This document shows, piece by piece, positions 40,577-42,118 of a stretch of 42,118 bases of DNA (within the stretch, counting starts at the first letter, position 1; the number at the start of each line of letters is the position of its first letter). Source of the DNA: Bacteroidota bacterium (lineage in GTDB: Bacteria; Bacteroidota; Bacteroidia; Chitinophagales; Saprospiraceae); assembly GCA_011321935.1 (NCBI GenBank), contig DROJ01000092.1, forward strand, positions 1 to 42,118. Reading direction: 5' to 3'. A program made the translations under genes and the position numbers. Below the pieces are notes generated by a model. That model was not told the DNA's origin and did no database searches. It worked only from the letters and a program-made list of their open reading frames with translations.

Positions 40577-40790
40577 GCGAGTCAGTCTTCAGTCTTCAGT
40601 CGGTCAGTCCACAGTCTTCAGTCTGACCGGAATCCTATTTTGGTATTTGTGGGTAAACCTCCAAATGCTAAAGCAGGACTCCACAAAGACTGAAGACTGT
40701 GGACTGACCGACTGAAGACTGAAGACTGTGGACTGACCGACTGAAGACTGAAGACTGTGGACTGACCGACTGAAGACTGAAGACTCACCC
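40577..40790. repeat. Inverted and tandem 29-bp repeats between CHAT gene and pgk
   Basis: On the right, three tandem 29-bp units of the type GACTGTGGACTGACCGACTG followed by AAGACTGAA; on the left, the same words inverted (TTCAGTCTTCAGTCGGTCAG). They enclose a spacer of about 60 bases. It sits between the convergent ends of the CHAT gene and pgk and runs up to the pgk stop. Confidence 0.9.
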
Positions 40791-41990
40791 CTTAATCGCC
40801 TCGATCCCCGGCAGCTCCTTCCCTTCCAGCATTTCCAGCATTGCGCCGCCGCCCGTGGAAACAAAACTCACCTCATCCGACAAGCCCATTTGGTTCACTG
40901 CGGCCACGCTGTCGCCGCCGCCCACCAAGGAGAATGCGCCGCCCTGTTGGGTCGCATTGGCCACGGCCTTGGCGATGGCTTTGGTGCCATTGGCAAAATT
41001 GGGCATTTCAAAAACGCCCATCGGCCCGTTCCAAACGATGGTGGAAGAAGTGCGGATCACATCGGCAAATTTTTCGATGGCCTTCGGGCCGATGTCGAGG
41101 CCCATGTAGCCGTCGGGGATTTTGTTGCTGGGGGTCGTTTTTCGGTCGGCGTTGTTGTCGAAATTATCGGCGGCCACGCTGTCTTCGGGGAGGAATATTT
41201 TCACACCTTTCTTTTTTGCCTTTTCGAGGAGTTTCCTGGCCAGTTCCAGTTTGTCATTTTCCACCAAAGAATTGCCGATTTGGCCGCCCTGCGCTTTCAC
41301 GAAAGTATAGGCCATGCCGCCACCAACGATGATGTTGTCCACCAAGTCCATGAATCGTTCGAGCAGCATTATTTTATCCGAAACCTTTGCGCCGCCCGTG
41401 ATGGCAGTGAAAGGGCGCACCGGGTTGTCGAGTACTTTTTGGGCATTTTTGATTTCATTTTCCATCAAAAAACCGAACGTGCGGTCGGCCGGTTTGAAAA
41501 ATTTAGCGACGACGGTAGTGGAGGCATGGGCGCGGTGGGCAGTGCCAAAAGCATCGTTCACGAACACATCGGCGAGCTCGGCCAATTGTTTGGCGAAGCC
41601 TTCATCCCCTGCGGCCTCTTCTTTTTGAAAACGGGTGTTTTCCAATAAAAGCACCTCGCCGGGTTTTAGCGAAGCGGCCATTTTAGAAGCCGTCGGGCCG
41701 ACTGTTTCAGGGGAAAATTTCACCTTCGTTTTCAATACTTTGGACAGGTGGCCGACCAAGTGCCGCAGCGTGAATTTTTCCGTATCAATGCTGCCGTCCT
41801 CTTTCCGTTTTTTTTGCGGCCTGCCGAGGTGCGACATCAAAATTACCGCGCCTTTTTCTTTCAAAATATGCTGGATAGTGGGCAGTGCGTTTTTGATGCG
41901 GGTGTCGTCGCTGATGTGGTAGTTTTTGTCGAGCGGCACGTTGAAATCTACGCGGACGAGGGCTTTTTTGTTTTTGAAATTGATGGTCAT
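40785..41990 (-). CDS. pgk: Phosphoglycerate kinase
   Basis: A 401-aa glycolytic kinase that forms ATP from 1,3-bisphosphoglycerate. The N-terminal domain has the signature ALVRVDFNVPLDKN (10-23), LMSHLGRP and LLENTRFQKEE; the C-terminal domain has GGAKVSDK, TIVWNGPMGVFE and GGGDSVAAVNQMG. Length matches the family. The ATG is followed upstream, within three bases, by a perfect 126-bp palindrome occupying the place where its promoter or leader should be. No gapdh or tpi neighbour is in the window. Confidence 0.97.
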   Translation of the reverse strand: MTINFKNKKALVRVDFNVPLDKNYHISDDTRIKNALPTIQHILKEKGAVILMSHLGRPQKKRKEDGSIDTEKFTLRHLVGHLSKVLKTKVKFSPETVGPTASKMAASLKPGEVLLLENTRFQKEEAAGDEGFAKQLAELADVFVNDAFGTAHRAHASTTVVAKFFKPADRTFGFLMENEIKNAQKVLDNPVRPFTAITGGAKVSDKIMLLERFMDLVDNIIVGGGMAYTFVKAQGGQIGNSLVENDKLELARKLLEKAKKKGVKIFLPEDSVAADNFDNNADRKTTPSNKIPDGYMGLDIGPKAIEKFADVIRTSSTIVWNGPMGVFEMPNFANGTKAIAKAVANATQQGGAFSLVGGGDSVAAVNQMGLSDEVSFVSTGGGAMLEMLEGKELPGIEAIKG

Positions 41991-41992
41991 TT

Positions 41993-42118
41993 TATTAAAA
42001 ATTTTGGCAGCAATCTCACCCGCCGTCTCCGTGCCCTTCCGAAAGAGGGGGAATTAATTCCCCCTCTTTCGGAAGGGCACGGAGACGGCGGGTGAGATTG
42101 CTGCCAAAATTTTTAATA
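41993..42118. repeat. Perfect 126-bp palindrome upstream of pgk
   Basis: The left 63 bases (TATTAAAAATTTTGGCAGCA...) are the exact reverse complement of the right 63, with no loop, centred on GAATT/AATTC at 42055/42056. The core CCGTCTCCGTGCCCTTCCGA is the family seen at 20644-20746. The palindrome ends exactly at the window edge, so an assembly fold-back of the outer arms cannot be excluded. Confidence 0.9.

Overview
The window looks like chromosomal DNA of a Bacteroidota bacterium, most likely of the Saprospiria type. The evidence is a C-terminal T9SS sorting domain on a giant SprB-repeat adhesin, Bacteroidota families such as DUF2795, DUF4159 and a BT_3928-like DoxX protein, LytTR/TPR-kinase signalling, and many intergenic TAnnTTTG (-7) promoter boxes. 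Genes are moderately GC-rich; intergenic DNA is AT-rich and full of long inverted repeats. No CRISPR array, prophage or intact insertion sequence was seen.

Layout. 1-6.3 kb: tRNA-Leu(CAA), hscB, rseP (minus); rsmE and a DUF4159 protein (plus); yidD (minus); a DoxX-like redox membrane protein (plus). 6.3-16.6 kb: nusB and an OmpA/TSP3 porin-like protein (plus), an AT-rich lipoprotein + GNAT pair (plus), then an M23 peptidase, a TPMT-like methyltransferase and a LysM protein (minus), and an orphan 95-aa gene between two copies of a 104-bp repeat. 16.6-26.8 kb: two nucleotide-sugar genes (rmlB, UDP-glucuronate decarboxylase), an Rpn-family nuclease with a tandem duplication of its own 3' end, the SprB/T9SS adhesin and coaE. 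27-30.5 kb: two small/hypothetical genes and pbpC.

30.5-35.3 kb is the most unusual stretch. Read on the minus strand it runs: LytTR response regulator, a small double-glycine-leader-like peptide gene, a soluble TPR histidine kinase with an 8-bp microsatellite in its leader, and then a 1.2-kb non-coding array. The array holds three near-identical compact units (TAnnTTTG-like box, conserved 5' sequence, C-rich hairpin, 7-10 T tract) plus one decayed unit. In front of two units lie pairs of CCTACCGTT direct repeats spaced exactly 21 bp, the geometry bound by LytTR regulators. The hypothesis is a peptide/LytTR two-component circuit driving a family of tandem small RNAs. This is inference, but each sequence element is directly visible.

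35.4-42.1 kb: an SDR + 2-hydroxyacid dehydrogenase pair (minus), a TPR-CHAT protease-like membrane protein (plus) and pgk (minus), ending in a perfect 126-bp palindrome immediately upstream of pgk.

A second theme is intergenic inverted repeats of at least four families. One family (3 copies, ends GTAACTAnTTACC) has termini and a target-site duplication expected of a small mobile element, and two of its copies sit between a promoter and its gene.
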